Assembly (NCBI GenBank): GCA_964036155.1
Contig: OZ038423.1
Location: 21,219,249 to 21,283,248, forward strand
Source: Diploscapter coronatus
Lineage: Eukaryota; Nematoda; Chromadorea; Rhabditida; Rhabditidae
Length of the DNA: 64,000 nucleotides
Reading direction: 5' to 3'
Numbering within the stretch: the stretch's first letter is position 1; each line of letters opens with the position of its first letter. The translations under genes and the position numbers were made by a program. The notes under the pieces were generated by a model that was not told the origin of the DNA, did no database searches, and saw only the letters and a program-made list of their open reading frames with translations. Below are positions 15,688 to 28,548 of this stretch, piece after piece.

Positions 15688-17331
15688 CTAAAATATTATA
15701 TCTACAAAAGTAATTTTGAAAATATCGTTAAACGCATAAATCACAAAGTATAGATAATAACCTATCTAGGATTGCCCACAGATAGTGAAAATCGTGGATA
15801 TTCTTTACCTGTATCTGTTTAGTTTTTCAAAATTCGTACTTGTATTCTCCCTAAGGAAAGATACAGCTTTTCTACCTGTACCTTATCTGTCAAATATCTT
15901 CAGAACTTGTAATCGTTTGAGTCAAGCACAAAATATACAGGGGATAGGTTGCAAAAACGATATTTGCATTATGACTTCATCATTAATGGAGAAAATTTTG
16001 AAAATTCAAGCCTAGGAATATAAAATTGTAAAGAAAATATTATAGGAGACAGGTCGCACGACCATCCTTGACTTAAGTCCTCCCTAGGTCTGAGTGCCTT
16101 AGCTGTGAAAACCCATGATCATACCAGTATTTTATTTGATGCTTTTTCTAACATTTTGTCACTACTGTATGCAAATGACTTTAAATATCTAAAAACGTCA
16201 CTTATGACTTACTATCGAAACTGGTCTTCGCATCGTATTTTACGTCAGCTAAAATTGAGTGATTACTTAGTTTTTACATAAAAGCAAACTTCATAGGTTT
16301 AGAAAAATAAAAACATACGGAAAGGAGATTTCCATGTGAGAGTAGCTTCTTGGAATGAAATTGATGGAAGGAATATGAGCACAAAAATATTCGAGAAAAA
16401 ACTCATTGCAGAGAATGGAAGGTGACTTTTGTACGAAAACACAACGACACAACCTACCACTATTTATCAGATTGACCGGTCTGGAAGGGAGAAAAAGTGG
16501 CACTGATGACGAAGTTCTGATTCAATTGCCGATTTGCACGAAACTGAAATTAACTAGGCAATATTTCTTGTATTGAATGTACCGAGTGCATAAAAATTGC
16601 TGTCCGATTCTATTTCATATATTTTTGAAAGACATGTCTGAAATGAAGATAAGTTTGTTCAGTCGCTTGAATTATGATGTTTCTCGTTGTGAGCATTGTC
16701 TGGTATCCTAGCCTTCCCAGAAACATTTCTTGTAATACCAGCATGAAAGTGAGTGATAAAACGATGCAGATCTGTTAAAAATTGTAGAAATGAATGACTT
16801 TCTTTCATGATAATAACATTCAGCGTTTCATTTAAGAAAAGAAAAAATATATTTAAGGAAATTTTTCATTATGTTTTCCTCTTCTCCCCTTTGGCAGTCT
16901 CGTTCTCTACATCTCCAGCAAATATCGGATCACTCAGTCGAACACCGAGTAGCTGAATTCCCAGTCCGAGTTTTATTTCGAGAGCAGATCAAGAGAAAGT
17001 CGTTTGATATCTGAAAATAATTTTTAAAAAAGATTCATTTTTTAACGAATTGAGTCATTTCATGTGAAGCTTTCAAGTTGAAACCCCATAAACTATTCTA
17101 TTTTGCATCCGATTCTGCTGAATACAAAGTTCAAGAAAATTTTCTAACCAATAAACCATTAGGTATGAGAACAAACCAGAAATTCTAATCTCTCCACTCT
17201 TTAAAATGTTCACACGAAGTTCATTCCATCAGGCTTTGCCGATACTGCATTCGTATATAATTATGCTAAAATTGTCAGTTATATTTTGGTTTCTGATTGG
17301 GGAGGAAATCATTTTCACTCGACTCTTCGCA
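15688..17331. other. Intergenic, no gene seen
   Basis: Contains a lone repeat end related to the CCTAGG element near 16070-16090 and probably the kinase 5' region. A missing first exon of the 14.7 kb gene might lie here, but no candidate with a signal peptide and the correct phase was found. Confidence 0.4.
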
Positions 17332-20300
17332 ATGGAAGGCGGAGGAAACCTCTGGAGAAGAATCTACGAAACGAAGACCAAGGACCCGCTTGCTCTGCCC
17401 GCCGTCAGCAGCCTCATGCAGGTCAACAACAACAAAATACACGAGCAGACGCAGACGCACGACATTGTCAGGTGTCAATTTGCATGTAGCAGTGAAAAAT
17501 CACAATGCCACTAACAGTGTTGCTCGTCAAATTGATCCCGACAAAGCTGTCAGACCGACTGAAATGGCATTATACTTGTCAGCGCCAGTATCAGAATTGG
17601 TCCAACTGAAAGCTCTGCCACGATGATCAACCCTGCAGCATGTGTCAGTGTTACAAGTTTCACAGTTCATCTGCAGACAATCCCAATCATCTACCCTCCT
17701 TCAAACAAGCGAACGAACTAATGTCGTTTCAGGTAGCCAAGGAAATGCCGTCCGAAAAGCAGGTGACGCTGACCCTGAAGGACCTGAGATTGCACGCCTA
17801 CGGAGTTTTCAGTAACGTCTACAGGTAGATTAGGAGATGATAGGGCAAGTTCAGGAGCCAAATTGAAGAAATGCCATCAAACATACTCATAAATTAGCGC
17901 TATGAGAAATGAAAAAAAAAACTTCTGACCATCTTATTCTTACGCATGATTTCTCAAAATGAAGGAGAATTTCAATTCTGCGTGAAGATTAACTTTTTCT
18001 TGCAAAATTTATAAAAACTAATCATCTTATAATGTCGGTAACTTCAGAGGCGTGTTAATTTCACCGACTCCGCAGCGAGAAGTCGCCATCAAGAAGACAT
18101 GGAGGAGCGCGCGCGTGCGCAATTTCGAGACGATCTTCTTGTCCGGAGTAGGCCGACCCAGGCACAAGTCCATCATCGAGGTGCTCTACACCTGGGAGAA
18201 CAGATACGAGGAAGAAGTCGACGGAAAGAACACCGTCAAGGTCAGGAAGAATCCGAAATCAAACAAATTTTCAAAACACATGAAAAATCGTCATTTGAGT
18301 TTGACGAAATGATAAATGTTTACGCTTTTCTACGATCGCTTCTTCTGCCCCACTCTCAACCATGCATTTCATCACTTCGCCATTTCTAACCTGAGTAGAG
18401 TTGACGGTATGGCATATTCTGAAAAAAATCCTTCAAAAATCGCAGACACCCTCAATGAATTCATAATTCGTTTTCAGGTCTGCGAGTCGTTCGTGTTCCC
18501 GTTCTCGACCTGCACGCTGAACGCGCTAATCCGCCTCAAGCCAATGGACATCACTGACATCAGGATATACACCTGGCAGCTGTTCGACGGACTCCGCTAT
18601 CTGCACGACAGGAGAATTGCGCATCGAGACATTAAGGTTGGCAGAAGGGAGGGAAGAAAATCAAATGGAGGCTTTCAAAATCATCAGGGAAAATTTGCAC
18701 TTTCAATCTAATTTTGAGTAACGCAAGCTGAATACGACTTGCTCTGTCATTCTAAAACTATCATCGTCTCTTGTAAGCACCACCGATATGCTTCATTTTT
18801 AAGAACGGCTTATTTCGCGAATGGAAGAGGTGACTAAAAACGAACTAATTCCTTATTTTTAGCCAGCCAATCTGCTCATGGACCCGAACGGCGGTCGTCT
18901 GACGATCAGCGACTTCGGATCGGCCAAGTTCATCTCGACGAGTCACACCTCGGTCACCTACCAAGTGTCGCGTTTCTACCGACCGCCCGAGATCCTCTTC
19001 GGCTCGGCGTACTACTCTGCGGCTATAGGTGAACAGGGAAAATATAATCAACCGATTCAACTTCGGCATTTTTGAGGCAAAAAGACTTAACAACTAATAT
19101 CAAACCATCAAATATTTACCCTTTCCAGACGTCTGGTCGGCGGGCTGCGTTACCGGCGAGATGATGCGAGGTGAGGAAAATCGATGGATCGAAAAATCAT
19201 TTTTGCATTTTCCTTCTCAAAGCAAAATGTTGTATGCTAGAAATCTGATAAACTTCCGAGATGAAGCTCAAAACTAAAGCGACAATTTTCAGGTAGCGTG
19301 CTATTTCAGGGACGCGACACCAACCATCAAATGAAGCTAATATTCTCGGCATTTGGTGAGTGTCACAGCTAGCCCTGGATAATCCAACTTTGAAACCCTC
19401 AATCTATAAATTTAGGCCTGCCATCGCAAGACGAAGTGAGGTCGTGGCTCTCGCCAACTACGCTCAATCCTGGAACATATAAGGGGAAGCCGACAGGATT
19501 AGCATACGTGAGTCGAGGATATAAAATCAAAGAAAATCCCATCCATCAAAAATCCTCTGGATGAAAAATGACCAACCATTAATGATTTCAGCTAATTCCG
19601 AGGGCAAAGCCTGAGTGGCTGGAATTCCTCGGCAAAATCCTCGTCTATCGACCGAAGGAGCGGCTCTGCGGCCGCCAGCTGCTCGACGACAAGTTCTTCG
19701 ACCCGATATTCCAGTGAGTCGAAAATATACTACAATCAAATCAACCAGAAGAAAAACGAACTTCAAAACTGAAATTTCTCTTCATTCTGGAAAAAAATCA
19801 CTGAAAAACGAGATTGAAATTTTGAAACGAATATGGGAAAACTCAATAATTTCAGGAAGGGAGCCCACCGATCGAATGGAATGCTGATCAGCAGCAGCAT
19901 CATCACAGAGGACGACCGGATGAAAGCGCGCATTCCGCTCGAGAACAAGGACAGGAAGATCTACGAGCGACTCGCTAAGAAGCTGCAGAATGACTACCAC
20001 GAGGCCGCCAAGGAGAAGGAGAAACACGTAACGCTAGTCGTGGTGAAGAAACAAAAAGAACACGGGAAAGAATCTTCTTAAATATTTTCTAACTCAAAAA
20101 TACTTCTGGCAATTCCAAATGAATTCGAGAAATTGCAGGAGCACAATAACACAACAATCGCCAAGGAAGAGCTAAGCGAAGCGCACAAGAAAGTGGGTTT
20201 TCAAAAATGCACAAAGTCATCAAAATTCAACTTTTTTCAAAAAGAAATATTTTCCAAATCCAAGAAGATCCTGAATAATCAATTTTGTTGCAGGAAGCCG

Positions 20301-20386
20301 TTTACTTGCACGCGGACCACAGCAATCAGTTGTCCTCGCAACCTAACGCCTTCTCACCGAAGACGTCGCAGAATATCGTCGAATGA
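17332..20386 (+). CDS. Divergent GSK3-family Ser/Thr protein kinase
   Basis: CMGC-group protein kinase. Twelve exons give 460 residues: 17332-17466, 17733-17824, 18048-18240, 18478-18636, 18863-19028, 19129-19170, 19293-19355, 19416-19507, 19592-19713, 19856-20027, 20139-20192 and 20294-20386. The Gly loop is AYGVFSNVYRG, the Lys motif VAIKK, the catalytic loop AHRDIKPANLL and the metal motif SDFGSAK. The activation segment TYQVSRFYRPPE keeps the GSK3 regulatory Tyr and the Arg that reads primed phosphate. DVWSAGCV follows. It differs from canonical GSK3 (TYQVSRF for SYICSRY) and carries a charged tail of about 90 residues, so it is more like the divergent, often germline, nematode GSK3 paralogs than gsk-3 itself. 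The first intron donor (ATT/GTCAGG) is weak, so the N-terminal 45 residues are less certain. An AATAAA lies at 20551. Confidence 0.88.
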
Positions 20387-20914
20387 ACAGACGAGCAGCC
20401 GAACAGCGGAGCAGCAAAGGAAAGAGAAGAAGAATACAGCAGGACCTTCTATATCCTTACATCACAACGAACAAACAAGATCGCAGACCCACTCAACCAA
20501 CTATCCAATGAGACCCATTTCTCTCAACAACCACTACTACTATCAAAGATAATAAACTCTGATGAAAGCTCAAATTGTTTTCGGTTCAACTGTACAGAAC
20601 AACTTCTAGGATAAAAAACAATCGTCTGGAGAAAAGGGAATTCGGAATAGAAAATCGAAAAGTGAACTCTTCTAATTTCAAGCAGAAATGAATGAGCTTC
20701 AGCTCTCAAGAAAACCTGCCTTTGCAGCCTTTCTCTAAACGAGCAAAAATGATCTAGTTTTCTTGACAACATAGAAAACTTTTGTGATCTCTAAGACAAG
20801 TATGATAGTCTGATAGGGGAAGTTTTTAAAGTGTCTGCCTTCGGTTTGGCTGATTTTTAGACCAGGATGGTATTTCAATAATGCTAATTACAATTTGGAA
20901 GTCGAAAAGTGCTG

Positions 20915-20970
20915 ACCAGGGATGTTTGCGGTGCAGTACATCGTTTTATTGCACCGTCAACGTCCCTGGT
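20915..20970. repeat. 56-nt hairpin, 21-bp stem
   Basis: The arms 20915-20935 and 20950-20970 pair as ACCAGGGATGTTTGCGGTGCA against TGCACCGTCAACGTCCCTGGT. That gives 18 Watson-Crick pairs and one GU, with a 14-nt loop. It lies between the kinase and LITAF genes. It could be a small non-coding hairpin or a relic of the CAGGG-terminal MITE family. Confidence 0.5.
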
Positions 20971-21176
20971 TATAACAGACAGATAGGAATGCATCAATTT
21001 AGAGACTCTCACCTGCCTTACATCACTTTGAGTATGTTCATTTTTTGCTTTCTTTCCTGCACTCTCAATATTTGCTATCTATGATGCCATTGCATCGACC
21101 GATTGAACGTGTCTTCTGGTTCCAAATTCGCAGTTGGTTAATTTTTCTCTAATCAATCTATTTACTCTTCAACATA

Positions 21177-22101
21177 ATGTCTGGTAGGTAGATTGATATA
21201 ATAATCTAAACTGCATGACTTGATCACTTATTTAGTGAAATTCAAAATGTTTACTTTTTATAAAACATGTGTTTTTGTTTAATTATAATATGAACATCAG
21301 GGCTGCACACTAGTAAGATCTCGGGTCAGTTTTTTTCCTTTAACTATAGAAGGAAACAGGCAACAAGTACTGGAATTTTTTACCTGTTTAGAGTTAAGAC
21401 AAGTAAAGGTAAGAATTTGTGAATTTCACACAGGAACAGAATCGATTTTTCAATACTCGTGAGCAGCCGATGGTTATAATTTGAATGAGCATTCAATTTA
21501 CAAATTTAAATGTTTTGGTTATAAATTTTAAAAATATTTTTTCTTCTAGTTCGCGAAAAGCCTCCCGTGTATCCTCAAGTGACGATGACACAAGGAGGCC
21601 AGACGATTGTCACGAGGATGCAGCCGAGGTTCGATGAATATCAGCAGAGCCTGGTCTGCCCGAACTGCAGGGCCAACATCGTCACGAGAACTGTCTACAA
21701 AAATGGACTTCTCACTTGGATATCTGCTGGAGTGATGTTCATGTTAGGATTGTGGTGCTGCTGCTGCATACCGTAATTATTCAAAATTAAGCGAGAATCT
21801 GGATTTAACGCAATGGGTGAATGTGCTAACGCGAACATGACGAAGCACAATAGTTACTGTTAGAAATTGTGTAAGAAGAGAAAGAATTTCGTCGTTTCCG
21901 CGTCGCACGTCATTACGCTATTTCCGAATTGACAAAAAATAAAATTTAAATGAGGAGCATTTTCATTTTCAGGTGTTACATTGATGATCTGAGAGATGTC
22001 GAAGTAAGGTTGATTTTTTAAAGCGACAGTTTAAAGAAAGTTTTCAGCATTATTGTCCATCATGCCATGCGCACCTTGGAACTTACAAGAGAATCAAATA
22101 A
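21177..22101 (+). CDS. LITAF-domain membrane-associated protein
   Basis: LITAF/SIMPLE-type proteins sit on late-endosome and lysosome membranes and work in endosomal sorting. Four exons: 21177-21183 (a 7-nt exon coding M-S-), 21550-21772, 21973-22003 and 22048-22101. They give 104 residues. The zinc-binding halves are seen as CPNC (residues about 45-48) and YCPSC near the C-terminus, split by a hydrophobic segment LLTWISAGVMFMLGLWCCCC that inserts in the membrane face. A short Pro-containing N-terminus (EKPPVYPQV) resembles the PPxY-type tail of the family. The 7-nt first exon was chosen because it alone supplies an ATG in phase; if it is wrong, the start could be further upstream. Confidence 0.88.
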
Positions 22102-23376
22102 GATAAATTTATTTTTCCAAACAATTCATCGATATACTGTATTTGTTTTATGAAACCGCATAACATTAGATTTGTCTCTCAGAATAAAATTCTCTGCCAG
22201 ACTTGTTTTTGCTTGCAAAAATGCCCTTTAGTCTTTGCATATTTTTATGTCACAGGTTACAATTTCTCCAGTTTGCCATTAATTCGGTGCATTTTGAGTG
22301 CAAGAATGACACTACATGGTGGCGTGACTGTGAGTAAAATTTGCAATAAAGACTAAGAATTCTTTGTCGAATTTCGATCGAACTGTCATAGACGAGTTTG
22401 AAAGACGACAGACTTGTCTATTATGTGATTAGATGCGTGAGAAAGACGGGAAGAGAATAGTTGAAGGGAATAACGTTATGGGATTTAAAGTGGAAAGTTG
22501 AAGAATAGAAATTACAGGATTGAAAAATATCGCTGATATTATGTTTGCAACATTTTCAGTAAATCTCCGATTACTGAAAATAATCAAATTTTATTTTTAA
22601 AAGTTGAAAAAAGCGTAGTTTTGATAATGAATAAAAATGGTAAAAATAATACTTCGTATAAACATAAAATGACTATAGAATAACCTATTGTTTTAGTATG
22701 TTCAAATAAAATTAGGTTTATCACCTTCGCCTAAATATACTAATGAAAGAATTCATATTTATGAATTTTCGCGATATGCTGGCTGAATGTATCGTGAGAA
22801 ATGTTTGAAATAGTTTTGTAAAGCAAAATACCGAAGTTTTTGAACAATAATGAAGTTTGAATAATCCAAAATACCGGTTGATGCCATTCCTGCATGCTGG
22901 GGGTTTAGGTCAGATTATTCTGTTTCTCTGCCAAATATGCCTGCAGCAATTATCTCTTGTTTCACATTAAGCCGATAAAGCTTCAGCCATTCATTTCAAT
23001 TACGTAATCACTCAAAGATGCATAACAATTTTCTATAACCAGGTGAGTATATAAAATATTTTTTTAGAATAGGTTCTACCGTTTCTCATTCTTAAAAAAT
23101 CTCAAGAAGCGGTCAAATTAATAAGTTAATAACTTACGAAATTATGAACTGTTCAAGATGTATTTATCAGCAATAACGCTCGATATGTTTAATTTCAGTT
23201 CTTGGCTTATTGATGTGATATAGTTCAATTTTTACAACAGATGATCACATTTTTAGCTGAAAACCATTTATGAGCTTCCTATTTTCGAGAATCTGACTTA
23301 AGTTATTGATGATTTAAATTAAACTTAGGCCATTCAAAAATCATCTCCCATATCTAATCTTCGAATTTCAGTGGCA
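22102..23376. other. Intergenic, no gene seen
   Basis: AT-rich with short open frames only. A TTTCAG acceptor lies six bases before the next ATG at 23377. Confidence 0.4.
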
Positions 23377-24615
23377 ATGACTACAAGAAGGTTATTCTGC
23401 TTCTTTTTACTGTTATCAGTGAAATGTGCAGAATGCTGCATCCGAGTAATTGCATCAGACGAAACTGTGATCACAACAACGAGCACTGCGAGCACTACAA
23501 CGACACAAACCCCCACCACAGTGACAACTACTCCTCCAGCAACTGGAACCACGGAAGCAGCGACGACAACGACGCCGACGACAACAGCAACGCAAACAAC
23601 TACTTCGACAACACAAACCACTACTACAACATGCAAGTTAAAAGATCTGTTGAATTTAAGATTTGCGCTATTAATTGGCAAATATAAAAGCGAGCAGCTT
23701 ATAGCCCAAAGGGTGCCAAGCGGAGGCTATAGTCGAAATAGACCTATGCGTAGGGACCGTACATGGTTTCGCAAAATTCCGAATTTTCAGAAATTTCCTA
23801 CTCGAAATAATAAAATCAGGTGTAACTAAGACATTCGTGAAGAAGAAAATAAAGCGAAAATAAATTTTGACCAAAACCCACTCCTATGAATGGTTCATCG
23901 AATCTGATTATGACTTTCCGTGACCCTTCGCTTTGAGGGGTACTTGTTTGCCATTTTGGGGTTTCAAATGATCACCTTTTGAACAAAAGCACAAATGAAA
24001 GGGGGAGAAGTTTACGGTCCCTACCTGTGGCAGCCACGATTTACAACCCTAATTTTAGTGTTGTGCAATGATGACTGCGCTCAAATAACAACGACAGGTA
24101 CGATATTTGGAAACTGGTCGGGCTGCTGTGATGGTTGAGCACAATTTTCATGTAATTGAAGAAGATAGATTTCAGGCTATTATATGTCGCAGCTGCGACT
24201 GTTCGCACCTACCATTATGGACAACTCGCAGCCAGGCACTTGCGTCCTTAACTATGACTGTGCTTTCGAATACTCCTACAAAATGATGATCACTCAGAAT
24301 CAGCAGGATAGCATGATCAACTGTAGAATCACTCCCAGAGATCCGGCTGGCGTGGAGCCACTAAATGTGGAAGTCGGCTGCAATATCGCCGATAGAAGAT
24401 TCCACATAACCAATGATGGAATGGTGATGCTCTATGCCTTTGCCTGTTTAAATATTCCCGCAGGGACTGCAAATAACTGTCCCGTTCCCACCCACGATAG
24501 TCCTATAGCTAATGATGCCAAAAGCGAACAAACCACCGTCTTGAATCATAACGATGTGACTATGTTCAACAGATTTTTAGAGTTTATGAAATTCGTTTCT
24601 AAAAACCAAAATTGA
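23377..24615 (+). CDS. Secreted Thr-rich protein with Cys-rich C-terminal domain (C6-like?)
   Basis: Model of three exons: 23377-23632, 24059-24097 and 24176-24615, 244 residues. The start MTTRRLFCFFLLLSVKCAEC is a signal peptide. A stretch of about 55 residues dominated by Thr follows and is likely O-glycosylated. The C-terminal exon (146 codons) has spaced cysteines (GTCVLNYDC, MINC, VGC, YAFAC and NNC), recalling the nematode C6 domain. To keep the frame, the first intron must start with GC (ACAT/GCAAGT). An ordinary GT donor four bases later gives a stop. The alternative is that the C-terminal part is a separate gene starting at an ATG at 23995 (MKGGEVYG). The domain and Thr-rich exons are certain open frames; their joining is tentative. 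Confidence 0.55.
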
Positions 24616-25925
24616 ACATCTATTTGATTGCTACCGATTCATAGATTCTCTAGAAACGTGTTGTAGATCTTTCCAAACTAGTTCATGTAATATTGTCGTA
24701 ATTTAATTTATTTATTTATGTTCATTACAGTTTCGTTATTAGTAAATTAATAAATGAATTATAATAATTTGCGTTTCGTATTTAAGCTTTTTTTTATAGT
24801 ACACATGACAAGAATTCCTCTACAGCTTTTGAAAAAGAATCAAATAATTTATTCCATATTATTGCTATGGAAATCGAATTCGAAGATTTTTACCACCCAT
24901 TTTGTCCATATATAATATTAACTAATCAATTTCTTAAAAAGTTCGAAATTGGATAATCTTAAATATAGTTGCGCAAATCAACACAGGAGAGAATCCTTCC
25001 AGATCGTAACATTTGCGAGAGACTATTTGATAGGAGATAATAATAATGTCCGTTTTCTCCCTTCACTCATTTCCTACAGTTTCTTCACTGTATCGCATTA
25101 GATGCCCCATTTTTATCTGAGATAGTGCGTACGCACCCGTAAAGCAAGTCTTCTAGAGAAGAGATTGAGGTACGCCTGACCGAACTTCCTTCTACTTTTC
25201 ATGGTCATTTGCTAATTGGAAATATCTTTGCCTTTTATTTAAAGGAAAATGTCGTAAGCAATACCAGCAGTTCGTCCAGGATGTCTGAATAAGAGATAAA
25301 AAAGAAGATCTACAATTATATTTAGAATAATATTGAAGGAGTCTATATGATTAATGAAGAATTAATGCTTCTTAATAATTCGAGAATAAGGCTTCAAAGT
25401 GACAAGAATTAAAATAATCTTTGTAATAATGAAAAAAAAGCTTTGAGTGAATAATTTTCAGTGAATTCTGATTGATATCCTTCTATGGTTAAGAATTGAG
25501 AACACGACTTATAAAAAAAAAGAATTAACGAAATAAATAAGCTTTACATATCGTGCATGCACTAAATTCAATGAAAATTAGCTATAGAAAATGATATACG
25601 CATTTCATAAAATATTCATTTTAAAGTGAATTGAATCATTGCCCTACAAAATGATCAATATTGAGAATTTCGAATAGAAGGAAAAAATAAGATCGTCAGC
25701 ATTTGGTTTGTTATCACATAAATTTATGGATTTAGTAATGAATGGGTATTACTTAGGATTTATAAAATTAATTTTCTGTTTTTCCCTTATGAAAGTTCGA
25801 ATATTTTATTCCGTTACGGATGTCACATCTCAATCCAGCGCCTAATACATATTGGGCGTGCGCGTCTGCAAGCAATTGATTGCATTCGGCATCAAGAAAA
25901 TCAAGCTAACCCAATCTATGCAAGA
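24616..25925. other. Intergenic, no gene seen
   Basis: Contains AATAAA signals for the upstream gene (around 24750) and AT-rich sequence. No coding exon was recognised. Confidence 0.4.
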
Positions 25926-28548
25926 ATGCTAAAACTGATTATAAGTCTGCTGTTAATTAATACTGCAAGCAGTTGCATTTCGGCTCCAGAAATGGATTTG
26001 GATCCCGTTGACCCTTCAGATACTGTAACAACCACGACTACAACTACCACGACGACGAGTAAGTCATTTGAAGTATCATTAATTCTTGCACTGGATATTA
26101 AAAATATCCACTAAAGTTTAACATTCGAGACACTATGATTTAAATTATCGCAAGAAGCTTTCTCCAAACAACCACTGTGGAATTTGTATCGGATCCCTTT
26201 CAAAGACGCATTATTTCTTTGATTTACTTATTGATAGGCGTTAGAATGGACGATTCCATAACTTTTTTGATAGTTTAGGTTAATCGGAAAAGTGAATACA
26301 AGAAATAGAAAGAATACAGGATTTGAAATTAGAGAACAAGTATTTTATGCAAAAACTAATAATTATAGAACCGTAAACTGATTTTTTTCCAATTTTAAAA
26401 GCAAGACGAAATTTCGCGTTATGACTCATTGTCATTGCACAACTGTCTACTTTAGCTACGCCGACCACCAGTACGTCAACTTCAACTACAACCTCCACTA
26501 CAACCTCAACTACAACATCAACTACTACCTCTACTACAACATGCAGTGAGCAACTCGTTTCAACTATTTTTTTTTGCAATTTTTAATAATATGGCATTTT
26601 TAGCGTATCAGTGTCCAACTGGATATGAAATGATTCTCGATTCGTGCTATTTTGTAAGGAAGAACATTTTGTTATTATCAATGAACGATTACTCGAAACA
26701 GAATAAATGAGAAAAATTGATGTGTAAGAATTTTGATTCGCTAAATGATTTTGACGATTATTTAAAATCATGCAACGTACACTTTGCAACTTCGAATCTG
26801 TATATTATTTATTCTGTCTCAAGTTATCGGTTATTGAAAATACGCTAATTTAAATTGGCTATTTTAACCAGGGATGTGCGGAATTCCGATTCCGACCTTG
26901 AAGAATTTTCAATTCAGATTTCGAATTTTCCTAATTTAAAATTCTGCACACCCCTGGCTCCAATAAAATTCACATCAGAAATAACTGCTATATGTCGTGA
27001 TGTCGTGAGCTATATTTTCCCACACTATTCCCCCCTACTTCACTCCTTTCTCTATCTCCAACTATAACGCGCGACATCACGACACATAATAATTGTTCAC
27101 ATCAGGCAGAGGCTAGGATATACAGCAACGAGGTGATCGCCCAGGCCACGTGCACAGCCCAAGGTGGTCATTTGGCATACATAACCAGTGCAGCCGAAAA
27201 CGATGCTATATACACAAGTATCAATTTAATTCAAATAACTAAAAATAGCTTAAAAACTTCAGAAAATGATTAATTATTTAGTGAATAATCATTCCTGTCT
27301 TTGAGTAAATTCTTTATACATTTTAGACTTTTGAATATGACAAGAAGTTGTTTTTTTTTTTTTTTTAAATATTTCTCTTCTATAAAGATGAAAAAAATCT
27401 CTATTCATCTAATGAAGACATTGGAAATTTCTCGTAAAACCAAAATTAAATTTAGATAAAAAATCAATGACTCTTAGATATCGCAATATTTAAATTTAGG
27501 ACTCGGCGGGACCGCTCAACATTTCATCGGAGTTAGACGAATAGCTCCAAATGTATGATAATTTTCCAAATATTATGGAATAATATCTGCTGATTTCATA
27601 GAATCCCGTGTTTACATATCTAAATGGTGATCCTCTGGTTTTCGCAAATTGGTGTCCAGGGGGTATGTTGACAATTTTTGGAAAAATACCAAAGAATGAT
27701 CGCCTAAGATAAGTAGCATTAGAAATTTAATTAGGGCTCCCAAGCTCTGCCCTTTCGTAAAAATGCGTTTGCGGTAGAAATGTGATAGTTTGAAACCAAA
27801 ATCTGGGAAGGAAGTACCTTAAAACTTAAAATGTCATGAAAGTCTACCCCTAAATCGATCATAAACCTGAAAAAAATCGTTCTATCCCAAAAAGCAGGCC
27901 AAAATTCCGGCAAATGACCACGCACAAACACAGTATTTCGTTTATGGAGATGTTTTCGTTTTGGGCGATGGGTTTTTTACGGTTTTTTATTTTCATTTTT
28001 CCCTTTATAGAAATCTTATTTGAAATCCAGTTAACCTTTCTGCTAAAGAATTTTACTTCGAAAGACAGTTTGACATATCCGCTTGGGAACCCTAAACTTA
28101 GTACATCTATTTTTGTTCGGCAACTTGGAAACCTCAAGCCCTCAAACCATACGAAATAAGGTGAGAAGAAAATATTTTCCTACTATTCCTCACCCTATTT
28201 CGCATGACTTGAGGTTTCCAAATACCCTTTTGTTCATACTGTTGTTGATGATTAAAAATGATGTATCTAAGACGCGTTTTCTTGTTTTCTAAAGTTATTT
28301 TTAAATGATCTGATGACCTATATTATAATATTTTAGAACCGGCGAATTTCCTCAATACTGAAGAATGCGTGTTAATGATAGACAAAACAAGTTGTTGGAA
28401 TGATATATCGTGTACTGATGTGTTTGCGTAAGACGCTTTCTAGCTGATTTTTTCCATTTTTATCGAAATTAGGCATTCAAATTATTATCAGCGATTCAGA
28501 TACGGTCCGTATGGTGCAATATGTGAGACTGATCGAATTTGCGTATAA
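25926..28548 (+). CDS. Secreted C-type lectin-domain protein with Thr-rich linker
   Basis: Eight exons give 221 residues: 25926-26058, 26456-26545, 26604-26653, 27106-27217, 27500-27552, 27602-27662, 28337-28427 and 28473-28548. The start MLKLIISLLLINTASS is a signal peptide. Residues about 35-73 are almost all Thr/Ser. A single C-type lectin domain of about 145 residues follows, with YQCPTGY and DSCYF at its start and CTAQGGHLAYITSAAEN as the classic alpha-helix/GGHL block. Then come NWCPG, EECVLM and CWNDISC, and a last Cys near the end. Ca-binding EPN/WND-type residues are only partly kept (WND present), so sugar binding is uncertain. Such genes are often induced in nematode immunity. An AATAAA lies at 28577, 29 bases after the stop. 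Confidence 0.9.
26868..26957. repeat. MITE-like element with CCAGGGGTGTGC ends
   Basis: A 90-bp foldback in a C-type lectin intron. The left arm is CCAGGGATGTGCGGAAT and the right arm is ATTCTGCACACCCCTGG; 15 of 17 positions pair. A related element lies at 48336-48470, and a partial one near 35835-35912 (TGCGGAATTCC). No target-site duplication was recognised. Confidence 0.65.
28125..28221. repeat. MITE-like foldback with CGAAATA core
   Basis: Outer arms TTGGAAACCTCAA (28125-28137) and TTGAGGTTTCCAA (28209-28221) pair perfectly. The inner arms CATACGAAATAAGGTGAG and CTCACCCTATTTCGCATG pair with few mismatches. It lies in the large lectin intron. Confidence 0.7.

Noticed and set aside
23334..23681. 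Val-rich minus-strand open frame opposite the Thr-rich exon.
   Set aside because: It is the reverse complement of ACN Thr codons, with no signal or domain; the same is true of 26280-26579 opposite the lectin Thr run.
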